63,606 bases of DNA from Phycisphaerae bacterium. GTDB taxonomy: Bacteria; Planctomycetota; Phycisphaerae; Phycisphaerales; Phycisphaeraceae. The notes under the pieces are model-generated. The model was not told the origin of the DNA, did not search any database, and saw nothing but the letters and a program-made list of their open reading frames with translations. The stretch's first letter is position 1; every line of letters starts with the position of its first letter. Positions 42,490-51,585 of this stretch are shown in pieces. The DNA is taken from positions 1 to 63,606 of the forward strand of contig JAUHZU010000017.1 of the NCBI GenBank assembly GCA_030425705.1, read 5' to 3'. The translations under genes were made by a program, and so were the position numbers.

Positions 42490-43425
42490 ATGACCTTCCA
42501 ACTGTCCCGCACCCTGACCACGGCCGCTGCCGCCGCCGTCCTCGCCGCCCCCGCGTTCGCCGGCGGTGAGAACTGGACCGACAACTACGCCCAGGCCCAG
42601 GACACCGCCGCCGCCGAGGGCAAAGACCTGCTCCTGGACTTCACCGGCTCGGACTGGTGCGGCTGGTGCATCCGTCTCAACGAAGAGGTCTTCTCCCACG
42701 ACGAGTTCAAGCAGTTCGCTGCGGAGAACTTCGTCCTCGTCGAGCTGGATTACCCCAGCCAGAAGCAGCTCTCCGAAGAAGTTGTTGCCCAGAACGCCGA
42801 ACTGAAAGAACAGTTTGCCATCGAGGGCTACCCGACCATCTTCCTGACCGACGCCCACGGCCTGCCCTACGCCCAGACCGGCTACCAGGCCGGCGGCCCC
42901 GAGGTCTACGTCGCCCACCTGCAGGAGCTGCAGGCGATCCGTGTCGAGCGTGACGAGCACATGGCCGCCGCCGCCGATGCTGAGGGGCTGGAGAAGGCCC
43001 AGCTCTTGCACGACGCGATGCAGGCCGTTGGCGATGACCTGGCCGTCAAGCACTACGGCAACGTGGTCGAAGAGATCATGGTGCTGGACGCCGACAACGC
43101 CGCCGGGCTCAAGGGCCACTACGAGATGCTCGCCCTGGCCGAGGAACAACGGGCCGCGCTCAACGCCGCGATGGCCGGCGACGTGCAGGGCGACCCGCAG
43201 GGCGTGATCACCGCGATCGACGAGCTCCTCGCCGACGACGCCCTGACCCCGCCGATCCGCCAGGAAGCGTTGGCCATGAAGTCGCAGATCATGATGTTCG
43301 TGCTCGAAGACAAGCCCGGCGCGAAGGTCGTGCTGGAGCAGGCCATCGCCGTGGACCCCGAGTCCGACATGGGCCAGATGCTGCAGGGCGCGCTCGAGCG
43401 GTTCTTCGGCGACGACGCCGAGTAA
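42490..43425 (+). CDS. Exported thioredoxin-like protein
   Basis: A 311-residue protein. A signal peptide (LTTAAAAAVLAAPAFA) precedes a thioredoxin-fold domain (about 28-145) with the redox motif CGWC (Cys57-Cys60) and the cis-proline loop EGYPTIFLTD. A helical domain of unknown function (about 155-311) is acidic and Ala/Glu-rich. The CxxC pair suggests thiol-disulfide exchange in the periplasm, as in DsbD-gamma or TlpA-type proteins. The helical C-terminal half resembles TPR-type packing but shows no clear repeats. A hairpin terminator follows. Confidence 0.8.
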   Translation: MTFQLSRTLTTAAAAAVLAAPAFAGGENWTDNYAQAQDTAAAEGKDLLLDFTGSDWCGWCIRLNEEVFSHDEFKQFAAENFVLVELDYPSQKQLSEEVVAQNAELKEQFAIEGYPTIFLTDAHGLPYAQTGYQAGGPEVYVAHLQELQAIRVERDEHMAAAADAEGLEKAQLLHDAMQAVGDDLAVKHYGNVVEEIMVLDADNAAGLKGHYEMLALAEEQRAALNAAMAGDVQGDPQGVITAIDELLADDALTPPIRQEALAMKSQIMMFVLEDKPGAKVVLEQAIAVDPESDMGQMLQGALERFFGDDAE

Positions 43426-43463
43426 CCCGACGCTACATCGAGGACGCGAAAACGATTGAACCC

Positions 43464-43493
43464 AGCCCCCGCTGCAAGGCGGGGGCTGTTTCA
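43464..43493 (+). terminator. Hairpin terminator after the thioredoxin-like gene
   Basis: A GC stem of about nine to ten pairs (CAGCCCCCGC against GCGGGGGCTG) with a short CTGCAAGG-type loop is followed by a short run TTTC. The U-tract is weak, so the confidence is moderate. Confidence 0.6.
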
Positions 43494-43533
43494 TGCGCGA
43501 TACGTGCACGGCACACCGCTGCACGCCGCCGTC

Positions 43534-43545
43534 TACAATCCGGCG
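43534..43545 (+). promoter_or_regulatory. -10 box (TACAAT) six bases before the Nudix start
   Basis: TACAAT at 43534-43539 ends six bases before the ATG at 43546. With a start of transcription about seven bases after the box, the mRNA would begin at the start codon and be leaderless. The same arrangement occurs at pdxA. Confidence 0.4.
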
Positions 43546-44037
43546 ATGCAGGACGATGGGCCCGTGATCGAACGCCACGCCGCGCGAGTGCTGCTGCTGG
43601 ATGCGCGGGACCGGCTCCTGCTGTTCCGGTGCGAGGAGCCGGGGGCCGACCGGGCGTTCTGGATCACGCCGGGTGGGGGGCTGGAGCCCGGCGAGACGCA
43701 CGAGCAGGCCGCGCTGCGTGAACTGCGGGAAGAGGTCGGCCTGGTGGTGCCCGACGTCGGCCCTTGTGTCTGGACGCGGACGCACACGTTCCCCTGGCTC
43801 GGCCGGGTGTTCCGCCAGCACGAGCGGTTCCACCTGCTGCGGTGCCAGACGCACCAGGTCTCGGTCGAGGCGCACACGGAGGAGGAGCAGCGCGTGCTGA
43901 CCGCGCACCGCTGGTGGTCGGCCGAGGCGATCCGCGACGCGTCGGCAACCGCGTTCGCGCCGCGCGGGCTGGCCGACTGGCTGGAGCGGTTGCTGACCGA
44001 TGGCCTACCCGAAGCGCCGATCGATGTCGGGGCGTAG
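43546..44037 (+). CDS. Nudix hydrolase
   Basis: A 163-residue Nudix-fold protein. The Nudix box is GGGLEPGETHEQAALRELRE plus EVGL (pattern G-x5-E-x7-R-E-U-x-E-E-x-G-U), with all metal-binding Glu residues kept. The domain begins with AARVLLLDARDRLLLFRCEEP. Substrates of this group include nucleoside diphosphate derivatives; the exact one cannot be told. ATG at 43546 was chosen because the frame further upstream (to 43456) runs through the terminator hairpin and has no start signal. Probably leaderless. Confidence 0.85.
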   Translation: MQDDGPVIERHAARVLLLDARDRLLLFRCEEPGADRAFWITPGGGLEPGETHEQAALRELREEVGLVVPDVGPCVWTRTHTFPWLGRVFRQHERFHLLRCQTHQVSVEAHTEEEQRVLTAHRWWSAEAIRDASATAFAPRGLADWLERLLTDGLPEAPIDVGA

Positions 44038-44042
44038 CGACC

Positions 44043-44069
44043 AAAAAAAAGCCCCGGTGATCGGGGCTT
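44043..44069 (-). terminator. Intrinsic terminator of the TPR/alpha-CTD gene
   Basis: Read on the minus strand, AAGCCCCG and CGGGGCTT form an 8-bp stem around ATCAC, followed by a run of T (complement of the A-run at 44043-44050). It lies 35 bases beyond the stop of the TPR/alpha-CTD gene. On the plus strand the A-run precedes the hairpin, so it acts mainly for the minus gene. Confidence 0.85.
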
Positions 44070-44104
44070 GCGGTGTTTGGTGCTATCGGTGTTTCTGGCC
44101 GGGC

Positions 44105-45019
44105 TTAGTTGTCCAGCGTCCGCAGGCCCAGGCCCATCTCGACCAGCTTCTCCTTGATCTCGACCAGCGAGGTCATGCCGAAGTTCTTGACGCCCATCAG
44201 CTCGGCCTCGGTCTTCATGCATAGGTCGCCCAGCGACGCGACGTTGAGCAGCGCCAGCGCCTTGCGGGCCCGGACCGACAGGTCCAGTTCGTTGACGCTC
44301 TTGGAAAGCAGCGAGCTGTCGCCGGTCTCAGAGGCCAACTGGTCGATGACCTGCTGCTTGACCTCCTCCTGGTGCTGTTCGACGGCTTGGCCCAGGCGCA
44401 GGGACTTCTGCGCGAGCATCGCCTTGATCTCGTCCAGCGACGCGTCGCCGAAGTTCTTGAAACTGCGCAGCTCGGCCTCGGTGACCCGCAGCAGGTCGCC
44501 GAGGGTGCGGATGTTCATCTTCCGCAGCGCGTTGCGGGTGCGGACGGAGAGCTCGAAGTCGGTGACCGGCGTGTTGAGCAGGGCGTCCTGCTTGACCAGG
44601 CGGGCCTCCTGTTCATCATCGATCACCATCGCGCGGCTGGCGAGGATGTCCTTGATGTACAGGCGGGCACGCGGGTGGTTCGGGTCGGTTGTGAGCACCT
44701 GCCGGATGCAGCGCTCGGCCTGGCTGTACTTGCCCTGGTCCTCGTACATCACCGCGAGGTTGACCAGTGCGTTGAGCATCGGCCGCTCGACCCGGCAGCA
44801 CTCCTCGTAGAGGTGGATCGCCTCGTCCTCTTCGCCCAGGAGGTCAAGGTTGTACGCCAGGCGGAAGCAGACCTCGGTGCTGTCGGGGTCGGCAGTGTAC
44901 GCCGCTTCGTAGGCCTTGATGGCCTCGACACGGTCGCCTTTCTCCTCGGCTTCCAGGCCCTGCTTGTAGTACTTGCTGCTGGTCTCGGTGTCACGGACAT
45001 CCATCATCGTGTCAGGCAT
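44105..45019 (-). CDS. TPR protein with two RNA-polymerase alpha-CTD-like domains
   Basis: A 304-residue cytoplasmic protein. Residues 10-125 form three to four TPR repeats. They are followed by two copies of the helix-hairpin-helix C-terminal domain of RNA polymerase alpha: FELSVRTRNALRKMNIRTLG (about 155-174) and LDLSVRARKALALLNVASLG (about 245-264). Each continues with a KNFG...SL-EIK segment matching the alpha helix that contacts UP elements. The Arg equivalent to E. coli alpha Arg265 is kept in both copies and the Ser equivalent to Ser299 is also kept, whereas Lys298 is replaced by Ala or Thr. This suggests DNA-minor-groove or polymerase contact, but no family function is known to me. 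A strong terminator follows. Confidence 0.8.
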   Translation of the reverse strand: MPDTMMDVRDTETSSKYYKQGLEAEEKGDRVEAIKAYEAAYTADPDSTEVCFRLAYNLDLLGEEDEAIHLYEECCRVERPMLNALVNLAVMYEDQGKYSQAERCIRQVLTTDPNHPRARLYIKDILASRAMVIDDEQEARLVKQDALLNTPVTDFELSVRTRNALRKMNIRTLGDLLRVTEAELRSFKNFGDASLDEIKAMLAQKSLRLGQAVEQHQEEVKQQVIDQLASETGDSSLLSKSVNELDLSVRARKALALLNVASLGDLCMKTEAELMGVKNFGMTSLVEIKEKLVEMGLGLRTLDN

Positions 45020-45171
45020 GGAACGCGGTTCCTGGGGTGGGGCGGGTCGGTGGGGGGATGCGGTCGGTCGAACCCGACAAGATAGCCCGGCTCGGGTATC
45101 CGGGCAAACAGCACCCGGGCCGGCCGTGGGAACGGCCCGCCCGGGCACCGGGGGAACGGGTTGTCGGCGGG

Positions 45172-48100
45172 CTACTTTTCCTCGTCGGGGATGCCCGAGC
45201 CGCTGCGGTCCGGGTCGGCCGGCCGCGGGGCCGGGACGAACTGACCACCGTTTTCCAGGGTTTCCAGCAGGACCTCGACGGCCTTATCCATCTGCGGGTC
45301 GATGCCCCGGTGCATCAGCGCCGGGTCGGCGATGACCTCGATATCCGGGTCCACGCCGTGGCCCTCGATGCCCCAGGTGCCGTCGTTCTCGTAAAAGCCG
45401 AAGTTGGGCACGGAGAACTGCCCGCCGTCGATCAGGCCGGGCACGCCGCTGATGCCGACCAGCCCGCCCCAGGTCCGAGTGCCGATGAGCGGGCCCAACT
45501 CGTTCTGCTTGAACAGCCAGGGGAACATGTCGCCGCCCGAGCCCGCGAAGCCGTTGATCAGCATCGCCTTAGGTCCGGGGGCCGAGTCCGGGGGCCACTG
45601 CCAGTCGCGCCCGTTGCGCAGCGCCCAGTGGTTGGTCACCGGGCGGTTGAGCAGCTCGATGAACCGGTCGGGGATCTGCCCGCCGCCGTTGAACCGGTCG
45701 TCCACGATCATCGCGTCCATGTGCATCTGGCCGTAGAACTGGCGGAACAGCTCGTTCTGCCCGTTCGTGCCGGTGTCGGGGACGTAGATGTAGGCGATGC
45801 GTCCATCCGACTTGTCGTAGACGTACTGCCGGTTGGACTCGACCCACTGGCGGAAGCGGAGGTTGTACTCGGCGTTGCCATCGATCAGCGTCAGCGTGAC
45901 CTCGCGGGCCTCGTCGTCAATCACGGGCTTGGACGAGACGGTGAGCGTCACGATGTCGCCGGCCGTACCGATGAACGACGCCCAGGGGTCCATGCTCGTA
46001 TCGATCTCCCGGCCGTTGACCGCGAGGATGAAGTCGCCCTCGCTGATGTCGACGCCCGGCTCGCTGAGCGGGCCGCGGGCGTCCACGTCCCAGGGGCCGC
46101 CCTCGAGGATGTCGGCGACGCGATAGGCGGTGCCTTCCTCGGTGGTCGCGAGTTCGAGGTCTGCGCCGAGCATGCCGACGTCGATGTTCGGCTCGGCCTC
46201 GGCGTTACCGCCCATGTTGTAGGCGTGTCCGACATTCAACTCGCCGATCATCTCACCGATGATGTAGTCGATGTCCTGGCGGTTGACCGAGTCGTCGATC
46301 ATCGCGTCGTAGTGCGCGTGGACCGCGTCCCAGTCCACACCGTGCATGTTCTCGACGTAGAAGAAGTCGCGGTACCGCCGCCAGACATCGCGGAGGACCT
46401 GCCGCCATTCCTCGCGCGGGTTGATGCGGACGAGCATGTTGTCCGTCGGGATCGCGTTGGCGAGGGACTGGCCCTTCGCCGCGTTGATGATCGCCAGGCC
46501 GGACGGCCCGAAGACCCCGAGCTTCTTGCCGTCGCCGCTCATCACATACCCGCCGACGCCCGACACGACGTTGCCCTCGCTCGGGTCGTCCGCGTGCATG
46601 TCGAACAGCTTGATCGACGGCATACCGCCCTCGACCCGCATGTAGATCAACTGGTTGTTGCTGTTGACCGAGAGCATGGTCATCTGACCCTTCGCGACGG
46701 GCAGCAGCATGCCCCGGCTCTCGATGCCTTCGAAGTCGATGACCAGCGGTTCGTCGTCGGCGTCTGCACCGCCGCCCTCGCCATCGCCGGCGTCGTCGCC
46801 GGTCTTGGTCGCTTCCCACGTGCCGTTGAAGCCCAGGTCGGGCAGCGCCCACGTGCCGGTCAGCGTGTCGCCCTCCAGCGTCGCGGTCATGATGGACTTC
46901 ACGCCGTCTTCTTCGTCCGTTACGGTCAGCGTGCCCGTCTCTTCGTCAAACGTGATCGTGCCGGCGTCGTCGGACTCGCCCATGACCTCGGCGGTCGCGG
47001 AGATGTTGCCGTCTTCATCAACAAACACCGTCAGGGAGAAGGCGATCTCGTCGTCCTCGGCCCCCAGCGCCGCGAACCCGCGCATCACGCCTTCCCACGT
47101 GCCGTGCAGCGGGTGCTTCTCGGTGTCGGCGTCCGCCTCTGCGTCTGCGTCCCCATCGCCCTCGCCTTCGGCGTCATCGGCCTGAGCGTCTTCGCCCTCG
47201 GCGGCTTCGTCTTCCGCCGCCTCTTCCTCCCAGGTCTCCTCGTCGCTCTCCACAAGGAACGGCGAAGCGACATCCTCCCGCAACGGCACGGCGACAAGCC
47301 GGCCCGCGCCGCTGTAGACGAAGGTGCGGTACCAGTCGTCGTACTGTGGGTTGGTAAAGTCCATGTACGAGACGTAGTAGAGGAAGTCCCCGGTCCGGTC
47401 GAACGCCGGGGAATCCGCGTGGAAGAACGGCTGGGTGATCTGGTGGGCCTCGCCGGCCTCCAGGTCGTACACATAAATCGAACTGGTCTGCGCCCGGTCG
47501 TCCGGCCGTGAGTACGTGACCCACTTCGAGTCGTGTGACCAGTTCGCCCCGACCCCGCCGCCGCCGGCCGAGGGCATCGTGTCGATGATCTGTGTCGACG
47601 CTTCCGCGTCGCCATCGGGCAGCGTGGTCACGTAGATGTGCCCGCGCTGGTCCTGGAACATGATCTTCTTGGAGTCCGGCGACCACTGCGGCTGGAAGAA
47701 GTACCCGCCGTCGATATCCGTCAGCCGGATCGTCTCGCCCTTGCCGTCGGACTGGGTGATGTAGAGGTTGTACTCCCCGCTCTCGTCGGAGAAGTAGCTG
47801 ACCCACTTGCCGCTGGGGCTCCACGCCGGGGCCCGCTCGGCGACGCCGTCGGTATCCGTCAGGTTGCGCGGCGGGCCGTTCTCCGCGGGCAGGGTCCAGA
47901 CATCGCCCCGCGCCTCCACAACCGCGCGCTGCCCGGTCGACGACACGCCGCCGTCCATGATGTAGTTCGACGCATCGACCATCTGCTCACGCAGCGTCGC
48001 ACGCACGCCCGGCACGATGACCTCCACGGCCTCGGCCTCGCCCGTGGCCAGGTCCAGCAGCATCAGGTCCGCGCCGAGTTGGAAGACGATCTCCCCGCCG

Positions 48101-48927
48101 CCTGCAGGGCCCGGGCCGATCGACGGGAACTTCACATCGTTGTCGGTGTAGTGGGTGACCTGCTCGGACTCGGCGTTGGCCGTGTCATAGACCCACAGGT
48201 TCAGCCGGCCCGACTCGCTGTTGTCCGAGAGGTAGTAGAGCCTGCTGCCGTGCCACATCGGCAGGGTGTCCGTCCCCGCGAAGTCGGTCACCTGCATCGC
48301 CTCGTGGGTCTCGAGGTTGTAGAGCCAGATGTCCTGGGCCAGGCCGCCCTGGTACCGCTTCCACGTGCGGTTCTCACGGATCGACGGCGTGTACGCCAGC
48401 CAGACCCCATCCGCGGAGATCGCGCCGTTGCCGCCGTAGGGAATCGGCAGCTTTTCGGGCATCCCGCCGTCGGCGCTGACGGTGTAGATCCCCGGCCCCT
48501 GGGCATGGCTGCCGGGGTAGATCCACGAGCTAAAGATCAGCCGGCCGTCCGCCGTCCAGTCGCTCAACGACTCGTTGGCCGGGTGGTGGGTGACCCGGTA
48601 GGGGACCTCGCTGTTCAGGTCCACGGTGTAGAGGTCGCGGTCGCCCTCGTAGTTGCCCACGAACGCGATGGTCCGGCCGTCGGCGCTGAAACGTGGGGTG
48701 CTCTCCTGCCCCGGCGGGCTCGCGACGGGCTGTGCCGTGCCGCCGCTGCGGGGGACGACCCACAAGTCGTTGGCGTAGACAAAGGTGATGTGGCTGGCGC
48801 TCACGTCCGGGGTACGCAGCATCCCGGCGTGCGGGCGGGCGTCCTGCGCCAGCGCCGCCATCGGGAGCGAAGCGACCGCAAGGATCGCGGACAGGGACCG
48901 TCGGGACGGCAGGCGGAGTCGTGACAA
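45172..48927 (-). CDS. Tricorn-type S41 protease with acidic insertion
   Basis: A 1251-residue exported protein (signal peptide ILAVASLPMAALAQ). The N-terminal two thirds are WD40-like beta-propeller repeats of tricorn protease (HITFVYANDLWVVPRSGG, STPRFSADGRTIAFVGNYEG, APAWSPSGKWVSYFSDESGE). They are interrupted at about 555-720 by an acidic Glu/Asp stretch and a beta-rich domain. Then follow the core domain, a PDZ-like part (DISEGDFILAVNGREID) and the S41 catalytic region. The nucleophile is Ser1130 in NGFAGSGGDMF, with a putative catalytic His in LNVGHAYN and Glu in GIEGHGVDPD. The Ser found before this His in tricorn is a Gly here. The start is TTG with AAGGAG seven bases upstream. Likely secreted peptide degradation. 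Confidence 0.85.
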   Translation of the reverse strand: MSRLRLPSRRSLSAILAVASLPMAALAQDARPHAGMLRTPDVSASHITFVYANDLWVVPRSGGTAQPVASPPGQESTPRFSADGRTIAFVGNYEGDRDLYTVDLNSEVPYRVTHHPANESLSDWTADGRLIFSSWIYPGSHAQGPGIYTVSADGGMPEKLPIPYGGNGAISADGVWLAYTPSIRENRTWKRYQGGLAQDIWLYNLETHEAMQVTDFAGTDTLPMWHGSRLYYLSDNSESGRLNLWVYDTANAESEQVTHYTDNDVKFPSIGPGPAGGGEIVFQLGADLMLLDLATGEAEAVEVIVPGVRATLREQMVDASNYIMDGGVSSTGQRAVVEARGDVWTLPAENGPPRNLTDTDGVAERAPAWSPSGKWVSYFSDESGEYNLYITQSDGKGETIRLTDIDGGYFFQPQWSPDSKKIMFQDQRGHIYVTTLPDGDAEASTQIIDTMPSAGGGGVGANWSHDSKWVTYSRPDDRAQTSSIYVYDLEAGEAHQITQPFFHADSPAFDRTGDFLYYVSYMDFTNPQYDDWYRTFVYSGAGRLVAVPLREDVASPFLVESDEETWEEEAAEDEAAEGEDAQADDAEGEGDGDADAEADADTEKHPLHGTWEGVMRGFAALGAEDDEIAFSLTVFVDEDGNISATAEVMGESDDAGTITFDEETGTLTVTDEEDGVKSIMTATLEGDTLTGTWALPDLGFNGTWEATKTGDDAGDGEGGGADADDEPLVIDFEGIESRGMLLPVAKGQMTMLSVNSNNQLIYMRVEGGMPSIKLFDMHADDPSEGNVVSGVGGYVMSGDGKKLGVFGPSGLAIINAAKGQSLANAIPTDNMLVRINPREEWRQVLRDVWRRYRDFFYVENMHGVDWDAVHAHYDAMIDDSVNRQDIDYIIGEMIGELNVGHAYNMGGNAEAEPNIDVGMLGADLELATTEEGTAYRVADILEGGPWDVDARGPLSEPGVDISEGDFILAVNGREIDTSMDPWASFIGTAGDIVTLTVSSKPVIDDEAREVTLTLIDGNAEYNLRFRQWVESNRQYVYDKSDGRIAYIYVPDTGTNGQNELFRQFYGQMHMDAMIVDDRFNGGGQIPDRFIELLNRPVTNHWALRNGRDWQWPPDSAPGPKAMLINGFAGSGGDMFPWLFKQNELGPLIGTRTWGGLVGISGVPGLIDGGQFSVPNFGFYENDGTWGIEGHGVDPDIEVIADPALMHRGIDPQMDKAVEVLLETLENGGQFVPAPRPADPDRSGSGIPDEEK

Positions 48928-49175
48928 GGGGGTTCTCCTTCAATCGGGTGATGCAAACGGGAAGCGGGGCACGCAGGGCGGAACCGCCGTGAGGGCTGCC
49001 CCTTAGATGGCCATGATACGCCACAACCCCGCCACGAGTTCGCGCGCCCGTTCCAAGGATGTCAGCGACATGTCTCCGTGTAACCCAATTGCGGAGAGTG
49101 GTTTACATAGCCGCCGACAATATTTGTGAGATGCTTGCTAAGAGTCCGACGTGGGGCGCAACTAGAAGGGCGGAC

Positions 49176-49724
49176 ATGGACACCCCACCGCCGGACAACC
49201 CGCCGCCCGTGCTCTCCGAGGAACTCGCCGCCCGATGGGTGCGGGCCCAGCCGATCCTCACGGCCTACCTGACCTCGATGGTCGGTGACCTATCTATCGC
49301 CGAGGACATTGCCCAGGAGGTCGCGGTCGCGGCGACCCGGCAGTACACCGCCGAGCAGCACGAGCGGCCGTTCATGCCCTGGGTCTTCGGCATCGCTCGG
49401 AATCAGCTCGCGCTGCACCTCCGCAAAAAGTACAAGCAGGCCGTTACTTTTGACTCAGACGTCGTCGACGAGATCGAGGCCGCGTTCGCACGCGTATCGA
49501 CCGAGGTATCCGACCGGCGGAGCGCCCTGGCCGAGTGCGTCAAACTGCTCAGCCCCAAGGCCCAGCGGCTGATCGAGCTGCGCTACAGCCAGGGGAGCAA
49601 ACCCAGCCAGATCGCCACGAAGCTCGGCACGACGGCCAACACCGTGTCGGTCTCGCTCAGCCGGATCCGCAAGACACTGGGCGACTGCATCAGCCGCCGT
49701 ATCGCGGGGAGCGTCAAGCCATGA
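49176..49724 (+). CDS. ECF-type sigma factor
   Basis: A 182-residue RNA polymerase sigma factor of the extracytoplasmic-function class. Region 2 is about 20-90 (YLTSMVGDLSIAEDIAQEV and FMPWVFGIARNQLALHLRKK). Region 4 is about 120-172 (LSPKAQRLIELRYSQGSKPS and GTTANTVSVSLSRIRKTL, with the HTH). The start at 49176 was chosen because upstream codons lack sigma character. It overlaps the FecR-like gene by four bases (ATGA), so the partner is probably its anti-sigma or signal receiver. It leads a module of sigma, FecR, PEP-CTERM and pseudopilin genes mirrored at 58408-60587. Confidence 0.9.
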   Translation: MDTPPPDNPPPVLSEELAARWVRAQPILTAYLTSMVGDLSIAEDIAQEVAVAATRQYTAEQHERPFMPWVFGIARNQLALHLRKKYKQAVTFDSDVVDEIEAAFARVSTEVSDRRSALAECVKLLSPKAQRLIELRYSQGSKPSQIATKLGTTANTVSVSLSRIRKTLGDCISRRIAGSVKP

Positions 49725-51514
49725 CCGATGGCCAAACCCCCGACATCGAGCTGCTGATCTCCCGCCACCTCGACGGCGAACTGTCGCCGGAAGAACTCGC
49801 CGTGCTGCAGGCCTGGCTCCGTGACGACCCCGCGAACGCAGACCACTTCGCCCGCCACGCGATCGACCACCACCGCCTCCACGAGCTCAACGCGGTGCAG
49901 CCGCTCGTGCTCGTCTCCGACGGTCTCGAGAAGCCGTTGTCCGGTATGGATGGTACGGATGAGGGTGGCGATATCTCCACCGCTCTCCAAGCCCTGAGCC
50001 AGGGGCAGGAACATGCGATCCCTGTAGACCTGACCTCAGAACTTAGGCAGCGACAGCTAAGGGAGCGTTACCTGCGCCGTAAAGCTGCGGCGGCCACCGG
50101 ACATCACAAAGAGTGGTCCCTGCCTCGACCGGTCCTGTGGCTTGCGGCCGCTGCCGTGCTCGGGTTAATCGCTTGGCTAGGCATGCCAGAAACCCATCCG
50201 CAAAAGACTCCTGATTCCGTCAGTAAACGCGGGAATTCACCCATGCAAGCGGCCCAGGTCGCATTTATCCGTAGCGAGAACGCGGCATATTGGCGGCAGC
50301 CCGTTGGCTCGGGCTCGTACCTACTAGAAGGTGCCGAGTTACATCTCGATTCTGGTACAGCGGAGATTGTGTTTGGAGGTGGCTCCTCGGTCATCATCGA
50401 AGGGCCAGCGGTTTTTGTCCCACAGGGCGGAGGACGCCTTCAGATCACGCGTGGCCAAGCCGTTGTACAGACCAACGAGGCATCTGCCTTCCCACTCATC
50501 GTGCAGACGCCCGGCGGGTTGCTGACACACGATATGGGTGAGTTCGGCATTGCGGTCGATAGATCGGGGCAATCCTTCGTCAATGTTTTTTCGGGGACAC
50601 TCTCTGTAGACAGTTCTTGGGGACAGTCTCGACCTGCAAGCATTCAAGCAGGCGGCGCATTTGCGATCTCCTCATCCGGCCAGCGGCTTAGTGCCTCCCT
50701 AAACCCAAACACTTTTGTTCGTGAAAAAGAATACTTAGCCCGATTCAACGCGGAACATTCCGCATACGATCGCTGGTTCGCTCAAAGCTGTGCATTACGG
50801 CGGAACCCGCATGTTGTTTTGTATTACGCATTCGAGCAGGAAGATTTTTCCGAAAACACGATCCGCAACCTTGCGGTGAGAACCGATGCTAGTGATTCCA
50901 ACGGCGTCGCCAACCTCGCCGGTACCGGGCCCGGCCGGTTTCGTCATAAACCGGCCGCAAGGTTCAGCAGTGACGGCCACTATGTAGCCGCTGTGCTGGA
51001 CCGTCCGCTCGAGGCCATCACCCTCGCGGGCTGGTATTGGATCGAGGAGATGTCAGGCAAATTTACTGCATTGTTACATACCAATGGGACCGCCCTTGGT
51101 GGTATCCACTGGCATCTCAACGCCAATCATGGCGGTGGCTGGTCTTTCGAATTCGTTCAGATTCGCGAGCGTCGTCAGTTACAGAGATCGTGGTTTGATG
51201 CGCTGTCGTCTGGATGGTCCCCACAATCAATCACTGGAAGATGGGTCCATCTGGCTCTGGTTTACGACACAAGGGACGGATTTGCCGAGCTATACGTCGA
51301 TGGACAGCAGGTAACACGCACATCGGTTTCTGATGGCGTCCCGATCCGTCTCTCTGCTTTCCGGCTCGGCAACTGGTATGCGTCAGTAGAAGAGCGAAAC
51401 AACGACTGGCCCAGACCCTTGTCAGGACGTATCGATGAGTTCGTTGTGCTCGATCGCGCCATGACTCAACAAGAAGTAGCTGGGGTATACGATTCGGGGC
51501 GCCCCGAAAACTAA
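49721..51514 (+). CDS. FecR-domain membrane protein with LamG/ConA-like C-terminus
   Basis: A 597-residue protein. The N-terminal cytoplasmic part (about 1-120) looks like an anti-sigma domain (LISRHLDGELSPEELAVLQA). A single membrane helix (about 140-157) follows, then a FecR domain (about 200-310, SGTAEIVFGGGSSVIIEGPA and GRLQITRGQAVVQ) and a C-terminal ConA-like/LamG jelly roll (about 375-597, ITLAGWYWIEEMSGKFTALL and AELYVDGQQV). FecR proteins pass an outside signal to a sigma factor. The LamG-like part may bind sugar or protein outside. GC falls clearly from about 50200 to 50850 and again after 51040, suggesting a different origin. It overlaps the sigma gene. Confidence 0.85.
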   Translation: MTDGQTPDIELLISRHLDGELSPEELAVLQAWLRDDPANADHFARHAIDHHRLHELNAVQPLVLVSDGLEKPLSGMDGTDEGGDISTALQALSQGQEHAIPVDLTSELRQRQLRERYLRRKAAAATGHHKEWSLPRPVLWLAAAAVLGLIAWLGMPETHPQKTPDSVSKRGNSPMQAAQVAFIRSENAAYWRQPVGSGSYLLEGAELHLDSGTAEIVFGGGSSVIIEGPAVFVPQGGGRLQITRGQAVVQTNEASAFPLIVQTPGGLLTHDMGEFGIAVDRSGQSFVNVFSGTLSVDSSWGQSRPASIQAGGAFAISSSGQRLSASLNPNTFVREKEYLARFNAEHSAYDRWFAQSCALRRNPHVVLYYAFEQEDFSENTIRNLAVRTDASDSNGVANLAGTGPGRFRHKPAARFSSDGHYVAAVLDRPLEAITLAGWYWIEEMSGKFTALLHTNGTALGGIHWHLNANHGGGWSFEFVQIRERRQLQRSWFDALSSGWSPQSITGRWVHLALVYDTRDGFAELYVDGQQVTRTSVSDGVPIRLSAFRLGNWYASVEERNNDWPRPLSGRIDEFVVLDRAMTQQEVAGVYDSGRPEN

Positions 51515-51585
51515 CTGTTTCTCATCCTTCTGCCGGACGTTCCGGCCAAGGAATCTCATTTCTCTTTCCCAAATGGAGGAAGACC

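Noticed and set aside
43456-43545. Upstream TTG start for the Nudix gene
   Set aside because: It would place the start inside the thioredoxin-gene terminator hairpin. The Nudix domain begins after 43546, just behind a -10 box.
45037-47511. 824-codon open frame on the plus strand over the tricorn gene
   Set aside because: It is antisense to the conserved protease motifs, lacks a ribosome site, and has Val/Arg/Asp-biased composition typical of shadow frames.
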